Part shown: positions 34,021-42,339 of the stretch, piece by piece
Numbering within the stretch: the first letter of the stretch is position 1
Layout: every line of letters begins with the position of its first letter
Assembly: GCA_964516435.1 (NCBI GenBank)
Contig: CAZEZP010000068.1
Span: 1-64,000, forward strand
Length of the DNA stretch: 64,000 bases
Direction of reading: 5' to 3'
DNA from: HGW-17 sp964516435
GTDB lineage: Bacteria > Myxococcota_A > Polyangia > HGW-17
Translations under genes and position numbers: made by a program
The notes under the pieces: generated by a model
Databases searched by the model: none
What the model was told of the DNA's origin: nothing
What the model saw: the letters and a program-made list of their open reading frames with translations, nothing else

Positions 34021-35727
34021 ATGGGTCTTTTCGCCGCCATCCTTTCCGCCGTGCTGTCCGTTTCCGTCACGGGCGGCGCCATCCCGCCCGCCTACCTGCC
34101 GCTCTACCAGGCGGCCGATGCCTTCTCCTCGGGGGATGCAGCCCGGGGAGCGGCCCTGATCGAGCCCCTGCTCGACGGGAGGGAACCGGGAACCGGCGAC
34201 GATGCCGGACCCGCCCGGAGCGCCCGCATGCTGCTCGCCGTGCACCACGCCTGCACGGGACGCATCCGGCAGGCCCGCAGTTTCTGGGACGTCCTCTCGC
34301 AGGAGGAACGCCGCCGCACGGCGCTCTCCTTCATCGGCCGGCGCCTCGTGGCCCTGCGGACCATTCCGGACGCATCCGCGCCCGCCGTGTGGATCCATGC
34401 CGACGGCATGCTCGGGATGTACCGCGACTGCCGCCCCGAAGGCATCCTGTTCCTCGCGGACTTCCTGTACGAGGAAGGCTCTACCGAGATCCGAAAGGCA
34501 CTCTTCGACTGGATTCCTTCCCAACTCCCTCTGGACGCTTCCTTTTCCGCGGAAGAATACCGGGCCATCGTCCCCTATTTCCGGCTCGTGCTCAAGCGCC
34601 TGCGCCACCACTGGCTCTCCGAGCCCCTTTCGGATGCCGAGATCGAGGCGCTGGACGCCTGGATGAAGAGACTGAACCGGACGCATCCCCTGGAGTCGGG
34701 CACCCCGTGGCGCATCAGCGCGCTCGTGCCGCTCTCGGGAACCTGGGCTCCGGTGGGCATGTCCATGCTGGGCGCCCTCTCGGCGGTGCAGGAGCAGATC
34801 CCCGGCCTGGAAATCGTGGTGCACAACACCCATTCCTCCGCGGACACCGCGCTTTCGCTCCTCGAGGATGAGATCCTGGCCCGGGATCGGCCGCTGGCGG
34901 TCCTGCTGCCCCCGGACGCCGAAAGCCAGAAAGCGATCCTGGCCGCAGGCGCGCGAAACGTGCTCTTTTTGGGCATCACGGATGCGCCCGACGGCGTGAA
35001 TGCGGCCCCCAACGCCTTTTTCGCGGCCCCATCGCGCCGCGCGCGGGTGGAAGCGCTGGCGGCCCGCGCGATTGCGGAAAAAGCCCTGCGTGTGGGCATC
35101 CTGGCCCCCGACACCCCGACCGGGCGCGACATGGCCGCTGTTGCCAGGGCCGCCATCGAGAAAGCAAGGGGCAAGGTCGTTTTCTCCCGCACCTACGACC
35201 CGATGAAACTGCCGGCGGCCCTTTCCATCCCCGAGTTGAAGGATGCCCAGGCCGTCCTCATCCCCGATGCGGCCGAGCGGGTGGTGGCGCTGGCCCGCCG
35301 CCTGGCCGCCGCGGGGGCCTTCCCCGCCCCTCTCGACGCCCGCGGAAATGGATTTCTGCTCCTGGCCACCGCCGAAGCCCTCACGCCGGCGCTCGTCAGC
35401 GGCAATGCCCGCTATCTTTCGGGCGCCATCTTCGCGCCGGGATTCTATTCCGGCGTGCCGGATGCGGAATTCAATCCGCTGATCGCCTATTTTTCACGCT
35501 CCAACCAGACCGCCGTGCTGGAATCCGCCGCCGAGACCTTCTGGTGGGTGCGCTCGCTGGCGCCCGCCGCCGTGCGCAGCCGCGGAGTCACGGTCCTGCT
35601 GCATCAGGAAATCGCCGCCTGGAACCAGGGTCCCGGACTGGGACCCGTGTTCGGTCCCGACCGGCGCAGCATCCGGCCGGTACGTCTGTACCGCTTCCTT
35701 TCGGGCCGCATGACGCGGCTGCAGTGA
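34021..35727 (+). CDS. LpoA/periplasmic-binding-protein-like exported protein
   Basis: 568 residues. A weak N-terminal signal (MGLFAAILSAVLSVSVTGGA) is followed by an alpha-helical, probably TPR-like half (to about residue 230) and a type 1 periplasmic-binding fold beginning ISALVPLSGTWAPVGMSMLG, with LRVGILAPDTPTGRDMAAVA and AQAVLIPDAAERVVALA in the middle. TPR plus LivK-like fold is the layout of LpoA, the outer-membrane activator of penicillin-binding protein 1A, but no lipobox is seen here. It could instead bind a small ligand. The gene sits between tyrS and an ABC-F gene. Confidence 0.6.
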   Translation: MGLFAAILSAVLSVSVTGGAIPPAYLPLYQAADAFSSGDAARGAALIEPLLDGREPGTGDDAGPARSARMLLAVHHACTGRIRQARSFWDVLSQEERRRTALSFIGRRLVALRTIPDASAPAVWIHADGMLGMYRDCRPEGILFLADFLYEEGSTEIRKALFDWIPSQLPLDASFSAEEYRAIVPYFRLVLKRLRHHWLSEPLSDAEIEALDAWMKRLNRTHPLESGTPWRISALVPLSGTWAPVGMSMLGALSAVQEQIPGLEIVVHNTHSSADTALSLLEDEILARDRPLAVLLPPDAESQKAILAAGARNVLFLGITDAPDGVNAAPNAFFAAPSRRARVEALAARAIAEKALRVGILAPDTPTGRDMAAVARAAIEKARGKVVFSRTYDPMKLPAALSIPELKDAQAVLIPDAAERVVALARRLAAAGAFPAPLDARGNGFLLLATAEALTPALVSGNARYLSGAIFAPGFYSGVPDAEFNPLIAYFSRSNQTAVLESAAETFWWVRSLAPAAVRSRGVTVLLHQEIAAWNQGPGLGPVFGPDRRSIRPVRLYRFLSGRMTRLQ

Positions 35728-35732
35728 TCTCC

Positions 35733-37532
35733 ATGCCCCAACTGCAACTGACGGACGTCCATTATGCCTTCGGAGGCCGCGTACTGCTCGACGGCGTGGA
35801 TCTGATTCTCGAAAAAGGCGAACGCGTGGCCCTCCTGGGCGCCAACGGCAGCGGAAAATCCACCCTGCTGCGCATCGTCGCCGGCCAACTCGCGCCCGAT
35901 GCGGGCGTGCGCGCCATGGAACCGGGATTGCGCATCGCCTTCCTGCCGCAGGAAGTCCCCGACGGTCAGGAAGGCTCGCTCGAATCGGTGGTCAAGGACA
36001 TCGTGCGCGCCTGCGCACGGACGCAGACGCTCTTTCCCGAGGACGAGCAATCCGTGCGGGAGACGATTTCGCGCATGCGCCTGGACCCGGGCGCGCCATT
36101 CGCCTCCCTGTCGGGCGGCATGCGGCGCCGGGCGTGGATTGCCGGCGTGCTGGCGGCCCGGGCGGATCTGCTCCTGCTGGATGAGCCCACGAACCACCTG
36201 GACACCGAGGCCGTCATGCAACTGGAATCCGCCCTGCTGCGCCAGGCTGGTACGGTGCTCTTCATCACGCATGACCGCGCCTTTCTGGAACGCATGGGCA
36301 CGCGCTTTCTGGACCTGGACCGGGGGCGGCTTATTTCCTATCCCGGCGACTGGCGCACCTACCGGCAGCGGCGGGAGGCGCTCCTGGTGGCCGAGGAGGA
36401 GCGGCTGGCCAAGTTCGACAGGAAACTCCAGCAGGAGGAGGAATGGCTGCGCCGCGGGGTCAAGGCCCGGCGCACCCGCAACGAGGGACGGGTGAAGCGG
36501 CTCATGGAAATGCGCGCCGAGCGGAGGGCCGTGCGCGAGCGTGCTGCCAGCATCGACCTGCAGGTGGAACTCGCCCGCCAGTCGGGAAAACTGGTGCTGG
36601 AAGCCTCCCATGTCTCGTTTTCATATGGAGAAATGCCCGTGGTGCGCGATTTCTCGACGGTCGTCTCCCGCGGGGACCGCATTGGCATCGTGGGCCCCAA
36701 CGGCTGCGGAAAGACCACGCTGCTGCGGCTTTTCTTCGGCCAACTGGCGCCGCAGGCAGGGCGCATCCGGCACGGAGCGAACCTGCAGGTGGTGTTCTTC
36801 GACCAACTGCGCGAGCAACTGGATCCGCGCCGCACGCTGCGCGAAACCGTGGCCGATGGAAGCGATTTCCTGGACGTCGGGGGAAAACGGCGCCACGTGG
36901 CGGGCTGGTTGCAGGATTTCCTGTTTCATTCCAGCCAGTTCGACACCCCCGTGGGCGCACTTTCCGGCGGCGAGCGCAACCGCCTGATGCTGGCCCGCCT
37001 GTTCGCCCGGCCGTCCAACGTGCTGGTGATGGACGAGCCCACCAACGACCTGGACATGGACACGCTGGAACTGCTGGAGGAAACCCTGGACGAATATCCC
37101 GGAACCGTGCTGCTGGTGAGCCACGACCGCGCCTTCCTGGACGGCGTGGCGACTTCCGTGTGGCGCTTCGAGGGCGATGGGCGCGTGATGGAATACGTGG
37201 GCGGCTGGTCGGATCTGCCGCCGCTGCCCGAGCGCGCGGAGGAAAAGCCCGCTCCCCGGCCGCGCAGGGAAACTTCCCGGCAAAATGAATCCGCGCCGGC
37301 CCGGCCGCGGCGGCGCACGTTCGCCGAGACGCGCGAACTGGCCGGCATGGAAGCGCGCATCGCATCCCTGGAAGAGGAAAAATCACGCCTGGTGGCGCAA
37401 CTTTCCGATCCGGCCTTCTATCGGGAGCAGGCGGCGCAGGCGGCTGCCATTTCCCGGCGCGTGCAGGAGATCGACGCCGAACTGGAAGCCGCATGGGAAC
37501 GCTGGGCCTTTCTGGATGGTCTGCCGTCCTGA
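35733..37532 (+). CDS. ABC-F family ATPase (Uup-like)
   Basis: 599 residues with two ABC ATPase domains and no membrane segment. The first has Walker A GANGSGKST (36-44), signature LSGGMRRRAW and Walker B LLLLDEPTNHLD. The second has GPNGCGKTT, LSGGERNRLMLA and VLVMDEPTNDLD. A charged inter-domain linker carries many Arg/Lys, and the C-terminus is a coiled coil (MEARIASLEEEKSRLVAQLS) as in Uup. ABC-F proteins act on ribosomes to rescue stalled translation or mediate antibiotic tolerance; Uup-type members also bind DNA. The start at 35733 is 5 bp after the preceding stop. Confidence 0.92.
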   Translation: MPQLQLTDVHYAFGGRVLLDGVDLILEKGERVALLGANGSGKSTLLRIVAGQLAPDAGVRAMEPGLRIAFLPQEVPDGQEGSLESVVKDIVRACARTQTLFPEDEQSVRETISRMRLDPGAPFASLSGGMRRRAWIAGVLAARADLLLLDEPTNHLDTEAVMQLESALLRQAGTVLFITHDRAFLERMGTRFLDLDRGRLISYPGDWRTYRQRREALLVAEEERLAKFDRKLQQEEEWLRRGVKARRTRNEGRVKRLMEMRAERRAVRERAASIDLQVELARQSGKLVLEASHVSFSYGEMPVVRDFSTVVSRGDRIGIVGPNGCGKTTLLRLFFGQLAPQAGRIRHGANLQVVFFDQLREQLDPRRTLRETVADGSDFLDVGGKRRHVAGWLQDFLFHSSQFDTPVGALSGGERNRLMLARLFARPSNVLVMDEPTNDLDMDTLELLEETLDEYPGTVLLVSHDRAFLDGVATSVWRFEGDGRVMEYVGGWSDLPPLPERAEEKPAPRPRRETSRQNESAPARPRRRTFAETRELAGMEARIASLEEEKSRLVAQLSDPAFYREQAAQAAAISRRVQEIDAELEAAWERWAFLDGLPS

Positions 37533-37670
37533 CGGCGGCGGCTTTCATTTTTCCAATGCGCTACCGCATGGCCAGAGATGCCCAATGACGGGACCCTGTC
37601 TTTGTTTTTTCCGCCACCAGCAAGTTCCGGGGAAATTCCGGAAGAAGATCAGAGGAAGGTCAGAGCAAAA

Positions 37671-39554
37671 TCAGCGACAGTTGAAGGTCAGAGAGAAGGA
37701 TTCGATGACGCCGGTGTCCCGGGCGGCCAGGTCGCGCACGAACAGGCGCCAGTCCCCGGCGATGCCCGTGGTGTGCGGCGCGTAGGCCACGCGCGAAACT
37801 ACCAGATCGTCCGTGCCGCCGCCCGCGCGGTTGTGCAGGTTGAGCACGGTGCCCGAGGGATCGATGAGATCCACGACCAGATCCCCGATGTAGGTGTGCC
37901 GAATCACGAAGTTCACCACCACCTCGGGACGGGCGCAGAAAGCGGAGGAAACCGTCGCCACCGAGGAGGCGCCAGATGGATTGTTGTCCGGAATGGCCAC
38001 GTTTTCGGTGCCGCTGACTCTCATCGGAGGAATGGAATTGGGATGCCAGGCGCAGGCATTGTCCACGCATGCCCAGTTGCCGGGAATCTGGATGTGCGGC
38101 AGGGCGGCGCAGTCGGCATCCACGGTTTGCGGCATGCACCAGGTCTCGGAGCGGCAGGTGCCAGCGCCGTCGACGATGCCCTTGCAGACGAGGCCGTCGC
38201 GGCAGGAAGCGTTCGTAGAGCAGGCATCGCCCTCGAAACCGCCGGTGCGGGCGTCCTGGCAGTCCCCGTAGCAGGGCGCATACGGATTGAAGCAGTGGTG
38301 TGGATTGCAGATCTGGTTCGGCGCACAGTCGGCGTTGGTGTTGCACAGGCCATAGGGCAGTTGCTCGTAGTAAGACACCATGGTAGCGGCAAAGCCCCAG
38401 CCCGTGATGGAGGAATCCGACGTCAGGAGGATGTTCACGGTGTCGCCGCGGATTTCCGGAGACCAGTAATCGCTGTAGGTGCCCGTCAGGCGCACGGGGG
38501 CGAAGTTGGGATCCGTGCCCGCCAGTTGCAGGTAGTCGTAGCCGTTCTCGAGTTCGATGCGCGTGAAGAAGAGCTTGATGCGCTGGGCGCCCGGGCGGGA
38601 GAACTGCCAGGAGACGCCCGCGTTGTCGGCATAGGGATGCGCCGACTCGTAGCCCTGCACGAGGTGCGTGGTCCAGGACCACGGCCCCGGCGGCGGGTTG
38701 TCGCAGTTGACGACGCACATGCCCGCGGAGCATTCCGTCACGCCGCGGCACAGCGGGCGCGTCCAGGTGTTGGCGGGGTTTTCGCAATCCTGCGCAATCA
38801 CGCACGCGCCGGCATCCAGGCAGGTACCGTTGCCATCGGCATCCGTGTTCGCGCAATACAGGGTGCGGCTACCATCGGACAGGCAGGCCAGGCCCGAATC
38901 CGGACCGCAGGGCTCGCCGGAAATCGCGATTCCGACGGTCTGGTGGCAGTTGTCCCACACGATCAGGCCCGCATCGGAATACCAACCCTCGGAGCGGGAA
39001 CCGATGGCACCGCAGGTGGGAGCAGCCATGGACGCGCAGTTCTCGTAGCGGATGAGCGCACCGGTGTCTTCCCAGTACCAGCCCTCGGAGCGGGTGCCGA
39101 TGGCATTGCACACGGGACGGTGCCGCACTTCCTGCATCATTTCATAACGATAGCGGGTCACCAGGAACCCCCAGCGGCGCACGCTGGCATCCGAGCGCAG
39201 GTTGAACACCACACGAGAGCCTTCCACCCGGTAGGTGTTGCCCGTGAGCGTGCCCGTGAGGCGATGGACGATGCGGCCGTTTTCATCCAGCAGGTTCACG
39301 AAGTCGTAGCGGTTCTCCGTCTCGAAACGGTCGAACGTCACCTCGATGGCCACGGCGCCCGGCACGTCCAGAGTCCAGGAAAGGTTGGCGTTGTTGGGAT
39401 AGCTGTGGGGGCTCTCGATGCGCGTGGAGCCCTCGTGCACCGTCAGCCGGCCGGAAAAGGAACCCACCTCGGCGGGCGTGTTGGGATCCGGCTCGCAGGC
39501 CGCGATTGTGGCAACTAGAAACAAAGAAATCAACAGCAAAACCCGGTTTTCCAT
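37671..39554 (-). CDS. Cys-rich surface lipoprotein with two CUB-like domains and a P-domain
   Basis: 627 residues. The start at 39554 has GAGGTG upstream and gives the lipobox TIAAC (Cys20). A CUB-like domain lies at about 35-140 (SPHSYPNNANLSW, FDRFETENRYDFV) and a second at about 288-397 (SAHPYADNAGVSWQF, FTRIELENGYDYLQL). Between them two copies of a short module (CNAIGTRSEGWY, CGAIGSRSEGWY) each end in a cysteine. Two stretches of Cys modules follow, and the C-terminus (about 518-627) is a proprotein-convertase P-domain (IRHTYIGDLVVDLIDPSGT, GDWRLFVRDLA). No protease domain is fused. Likely binds calcium, glycans or proteins at the surface. Confidence 0.82.
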   Translation of the reverse strand: MENRVLLLISLFLVATIAACEPDPNTPAEVGSFSGRLTVHEGSTRIESPHSYPNNANLSWTLDVPGAVAIEVTFDRFETENRYDFVNLLDENGRIVHRLTGTLTGNTYRVEGSRVVFNLRSDASVRRWGFLVTRYRYEMMQEVRHRPVCNAIGTRSEGWYWEDTGALIRYENCASMAAPTCGAIGSRSEGWYSDAGLIVWDNCHQTVGIAISGEPCGPDSGLACLSDGSRTLYCANTDADGNGTCLDAGACVIAQDCENPANTWTRPLCRGVTECSAGMCVVNCDNPPPGPWSWTTHLVQGYESAHPYADNAGVSWQFSRPGAQRIKLFFTRIELENGYDYLQLAGTDPNFAPVRLTGTYSDYWSPEIRGDTVNILLTSDSSITGWGFAATMVSYYEQLPYGLCNTNADCAPNQICNPHHCFNPYAPCYGDCQDARTGGFEGDACSTNASCRDGLVCKGIVDGAGTCRSETWCMPQTVDADCAALPHIQIPGNWACVDNACAWHPNSIPPMRVSGTENVAIPDNNPSGASSVATVSSAFCARPEVVVNFVIRHTYIGDLVVDLIDPSGTVLNLHNRAGGGTDDLVVSRVAYAPHTTGIAGDWRLFVRDLAARDTGVIESFSLTFNCR

Positions 39555-39917
39555 ACGTTCACCTCTGCTTTCAGTATTTTCTACCCTTGATGAATACCTC
39601 GTTGTCTTTTGACACTCCATGTGCGACATGGTGCGTCGGATGGCGCGGAACATATCCGATAGTTTTCCATTGTCAAGTTGAATCGAAAATTTTTTTTGAA
39701 AAAATTTTTTCAATTATTTCAAATAGTTATAAATTTCTCTGCAAACCTGGCCCCGAAAAATCGTCATCCTGGAAACGAACGATGAAGCCACGGATCCGCA
39801 CAGAAATCGCCTTCCCGAAAGCCGGGCCGGGCTTCGCCGGGAGGTCCAGGGAAAAAATTTTTGCGAAAATTCGAAAATTCGAAGGCTGTGGGGTTTTCCA
39901 GTTGCAGTGTTTCTGAT
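39555..39917. other. Divergent intergenic region with A/T palindromes
   Basis: 363 bp between the CUB/P-domain lipoprotein (-) and the V4R-like gene (+). It contains the promoter above and a perfect 18-bp palindrome TTGAAAAAATTTTTTCAA at 39696-39713, just upstream of the -35. A run of related A/T tracts with AAAATTCG repeats lies at 39861-39891. The segment GATATGTT(C/T)CGCGC occurs in opposite orientation near 39641-39656 and 39915-39928. No gene seen. Confidence 0.5.
39649..39676 (-). promoter_or_regulatory. Sigma-70-type promoter of the CUB/P-domain lipoprotein
   Basis: On the minus strand TTGACA (39676-39671) and TATGTT (39654-39649) are separated by 16 bp, about 95 bp before the start codon. 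The -35 is a perfect consensus. Confidence 0.65.
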
Positions 39918-40448
39918 ATGTTTCGCGCGATGAACCGCCCGGCCGTCGAGCCCCAGGTGCTGGGGCAATACATGCTGCGCATCTTCCAGTCCGATCCGGA
40001 ACCGGACCGTCTGCTTCCCCTGCGCCAGAAACTGGGGCTGCAGAACGTGGAGGCCGGGCGCTGGTATCCCCAGCAACTGCTGCTGCGCTACCTGCAGGCG
40101 GTGCTCAAGTCCGACGGCGAGGACGTACTCTTCGAGACGGGCATGAAACTCATCGCCTCGACGCTGTTCCCCTCCAACGTCGCCTCGTTCCAGGACGCCA
40201 TCTCCTCCATGGATCTGGGATACGCCATCGCCCACCGCAACCAGGTGGGCGCCATGTTCGGCCTGCGCGCCTCCGGAGACATGCAACTGGACATCATCGC
40301 CGCCAATCCGTATCCCTGCCCCTTCGACTGGGGCATCCTGCAGGGCATCATGAAGCGTTTTTCCCCGGCGGCCCGCCTCTCCCACGACTTTTCCCAGGGC
40401 TGCCGCCTGGACGGCGAAACCGCCTGCCACTACCACCTGATTTTCTGA
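39918..40448 (+). CDS. V4R (4-vinyl reductase)-like small protein
   Basis: 176 residues from ATG 39918; ATG 39930 is equally possible and neither has a clear ribosome-binding site. The C-terminal half resembles the V4R/heme-NO-binding-like fold: ANPYPCPFDWGILQGIMKRF followed by a Cys pair in the pattern GCRLDGETACHYHL. The N-terminal part contains WYPQQLLLRYLQAVL and LFETGMKLIASTLFPS. V4R domains often sense small ligands or hydrocarbons. The Cys residues could bind a metal. It precedes ruvX by 85 bp. Family call rests on pattern recognition only. Confidence 0.6.
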   Translation: MFRAMNRPAVEPQVLGQYMLRIFQSDPEPDRLLPLRQKLGLQNVEAGRWYPQQLLLRYLQAVLKSDGEDVLFETGMKLIASTLFPSNVASFQDAISSMDLGYAIAHRNQVGAMFGLRASGDMQLDIIAANPYPCPFDWGILQGIMKRFSPAARLSHDFSQGCRLDGETACHYHLIF

Positions 40449-40533
40449 GAACCGGCCTCGCACGGTTGCCGGGCGCGGGGGGTCTGTGCTAGAGATACGG
40501 CGCCCGCTCGAAGGAACAGGGAGCCGGCAGCGG

Positions 40534-40953
40534 ATGACGATGCGCTGGATGGGACTGGACATCGGTGAAAAACGGATCGGCGTGGCCATCTCCGACGAGG
40601 ATGGCCGCATCGCCTTTCCCCTGCGCGTGCTCGAGCGCACGGTTCCCGAGGCCGATGCCGCCCTCCTGGCGCGCTGGGCTGCCGAGGAGCGGGCCGATGG
40701 CATCGTGGTGGGCGAACCGTTCGATCTCTCGGGCCGGGCCGGGCCGGCCGTGCGCCGCGTACGCGCCTTCGCGGACGTGCTGCGCCGCCACTGGAGCGGG
40801 CCGCTCGAATTCATCGATGAGCGCTTCTCCACGGCCGAGGCCCAGCGGATTCTCCTGGCCGCCGACGCTTCCCGCGCACGGCGCCGGCAGGTCGTGGACA
40901 AGATGGCGGCGGCCCTGATCCTGCAGCATTTCCTGGAACGGGAGGCATCATGA
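40534..40953 (+). CDS. ruvX: Holliday-junction resolvase-like protein RuvX/YqgF
   Basis: 139 residues from ATG 40534 (an in-frame ATG at 40540 is also possible). RNase H-like fold with GLDIGEKRIGVAISDE, VVGEPFDLSGR, IDERFSTAEAQ and the catalytic Asp in VDKMAAALILQHFL. YqgF/RuvX acts as a nuclease in 16S rRNA 5'-end maturation and was proposed as an anti-termination or resolvase factor. The stop overlaps mltG by 4 bp; a ruvX-mltG pairing is common. Confidence 0.92.
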   Translation: MTMRWMGLDIGEKRIGVAISDEDGRIAFPLRVLERTVPEADAALLARWAAEERADGIVVGEPFDLSGRAGPAVRRVRAFADVLRRHWSGPLEFIDERFSTAEAQRILLAADASRARRRQVVDKMAAALILQHFLEREAS

Positions 40954-42047
40954 TTCCCAAGAAGACGCTGGCGCTCGTCATGACGGGCATCTCGCTGCTC
41001 GTGGCGCTTGGCCTGGGCTACGCCGGATGGCGCTGGTTCGAGGCCTATCCGCACCAGCGCATCTCCGAGAGCGACGAGATGGTGGAGATCGAAATCCCCC
41101 GCGGCGCCTCGTTCGCCGAGGTCGTGCGGATCCTGTACAGGCACCAACTCATCGAGAAACCCACGCTGTTCCGCTTCTACACCCTCTGGGAGCACGGCTC
41201 CATCACGGTGCAGCAGGGCACCTACCAGTTCCGGCGCAACGACACGCCCGCGCAGATCGTGGAAAAACTCAAGGCGGGCCCCAGACTGTTCCTGGTTTCC
41301 GTCACCATCCCCGAGGGCAAGCACCATCTGGAGGTCGCCCGCATCCTGGCCGAGGCCGGAGTGGCGGACGAGGCCGAACTGGTCGCGGGCATGAGAAACC
41401 CCGAGTGGCTCAAGGAAATGGAAATTCCCGGCACTACGATGGAAGGCTACCTGTTTCCGGAAACCTACCGCTTCCGGCGCAACACGCCCGTGAAGAAGGT
41501 GCTCTCGACGCTGGTGAACCAGCACAGGAAGGTCTGGACCCAACTGGTACGCACGCACCAGACGGGACTGCGCCGCCTGCAGGGGAAATTCGGCTTCTCC
41601 AGCCACCAGATCGTCATCATGGCCAGCCTGGTGGAAAAGGAGACCGGCGTGGCCTCCGAACGCCCCCTGATCGCCGGCGTGTTCTTCAACCGGCTGTCCC
41701 TGCCCACGTTTCCCAGCCGCCTCCTGCAGACGGACCCCACGATCATCTACGGCTGCACGGTGGGCGAGCCGCGCTCCAGGGCCTGCCGCGAGTTTTCCGG
41801 GCGCATCCGGCGCATCCACCTGACGGACACCGAGAATCCCTACAACACCTATACGCATGCCGGCCTGCCGCCGGGTCCCATCTGCAATCCCGGCCGGGCC
41901 TCGCTGCAGGCCGTCTTCGAGCCGCGCGACACGAAGTACCTGTACTTCGTCGCCAAGACCCCCGGCGGCGAGCACCACTTCTCCGAAACCGTGGAGGAGC
42001 ACAACCGCGCGGTCGGGAAATACATCCTCAAGCAAGGAGAGAACTGA
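40950..42047 (+). CDS. mltG: Endolytic murein transglycosylase MltG
   Basis: 365 residues. An N-terminal membrane anchor (LVMTGISLLVALGLGYAGW) is followed by a LysM-like YceG subdomain (VEIEIPRGASFAEVVRIL) and the catalytic region: MEGYLFPETYRF, IMASLVEKETG with the catalytic Glu, ERPLIAGVFFNRL and NPYNTYTHAGLPPGPICNPG. MltG cleaves nascent glycan strands in the periplasm and sets glycan length. Translationally coupled to ruvX. Confidence 0.95.
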   Translation: MIPKKTLALVMTGISLLVALGLGYAGWRWFEAYPHQRISESDEMVEIEIPRGASFAEVVRILYRHQLIEKPTLFRFYTLWEHGSITVQQGTYQFRRNDTPAQIVEKLKAGPRLFLVSVTIPEGKHHLEVARILAEAGVADEAELVAGMRNPEWLKEMEIPGTTMEGYLFPETYRFRRNTPVKKVLSTLVNQHRKVWTQLVRTHQTGLRRLQGKFGFSSHQIVIMASLVEKETGVASERPLIAGVFFNRLSLPTFPSRLLQTDPTIIYGCTVGEPRSRACREFSGRIRRIHLTDTENPYNTYTHAGLPPGPICNPGRASLQAVFEPRDTKYLYFVAKTPGGEHHFSETVEEHNRAVGKYILKQGEN

Positions 42048-42048
42048 G

Positions 42049-42339
42049 ATGAGCGAAAAGCCAGAATCCCCCAAAGGACTGCCGTTCCCCCTGCGGATTC
42101 CCCCCGACGTCGCGGGCGGCCGCTACGCCAACGTGTTCATCATCAACCACACCGACAACGAGTTCATCCTGGACTTCGGCCTGCAGGCGCCGGGGCTCGA
42201 GGAGGTCACCATCTTCAACCGGGTGATCATGACCCCCCAACTGGTGGAGCGCTACATCGGCGTGCTGGCGGAAAGTTACCGCAAGTACCAGTCCAGCGTG
42301 GCCGCCACGGCCAAGAAACCGGCCGGACCCGCCAATTGA
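42049..42339 (+). CDS. DUF3467-type small protein
   Basis: 96 residues. Ribosome-binding site AAGGAG at about 8 bp spacing. The core RYANVFIINHTDNEFILDFG, followed by VIMTPQLVERYIGVLAESYRKYQ, matches the DUF3467 pattern (YaNfv... e..lDF... rvvmtp). Function unknown; the family often sits near housekeeping genes. It starts 1 bp after the mltG stop and overlaps the phosphoesterase gene by 4 bp, so the V4R-like/ruvX/mltG group extends through it. Confidence 0.75.
   Translation: MSEKPESPKGLPFPLRIPPDVAGGRYANVFIINHTDNEFILDFGLQAPGLEEVTIFNRVIMTPQLVERYIGVLAESYRKYQSSVAATAKKPAGPAN

Noticed and set aside
39714..42074. A 786-codon open frame on the minus strand
   Set aside because: Antisense to ruvX and mltG, both with clear motifs. 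No recognisable domain.
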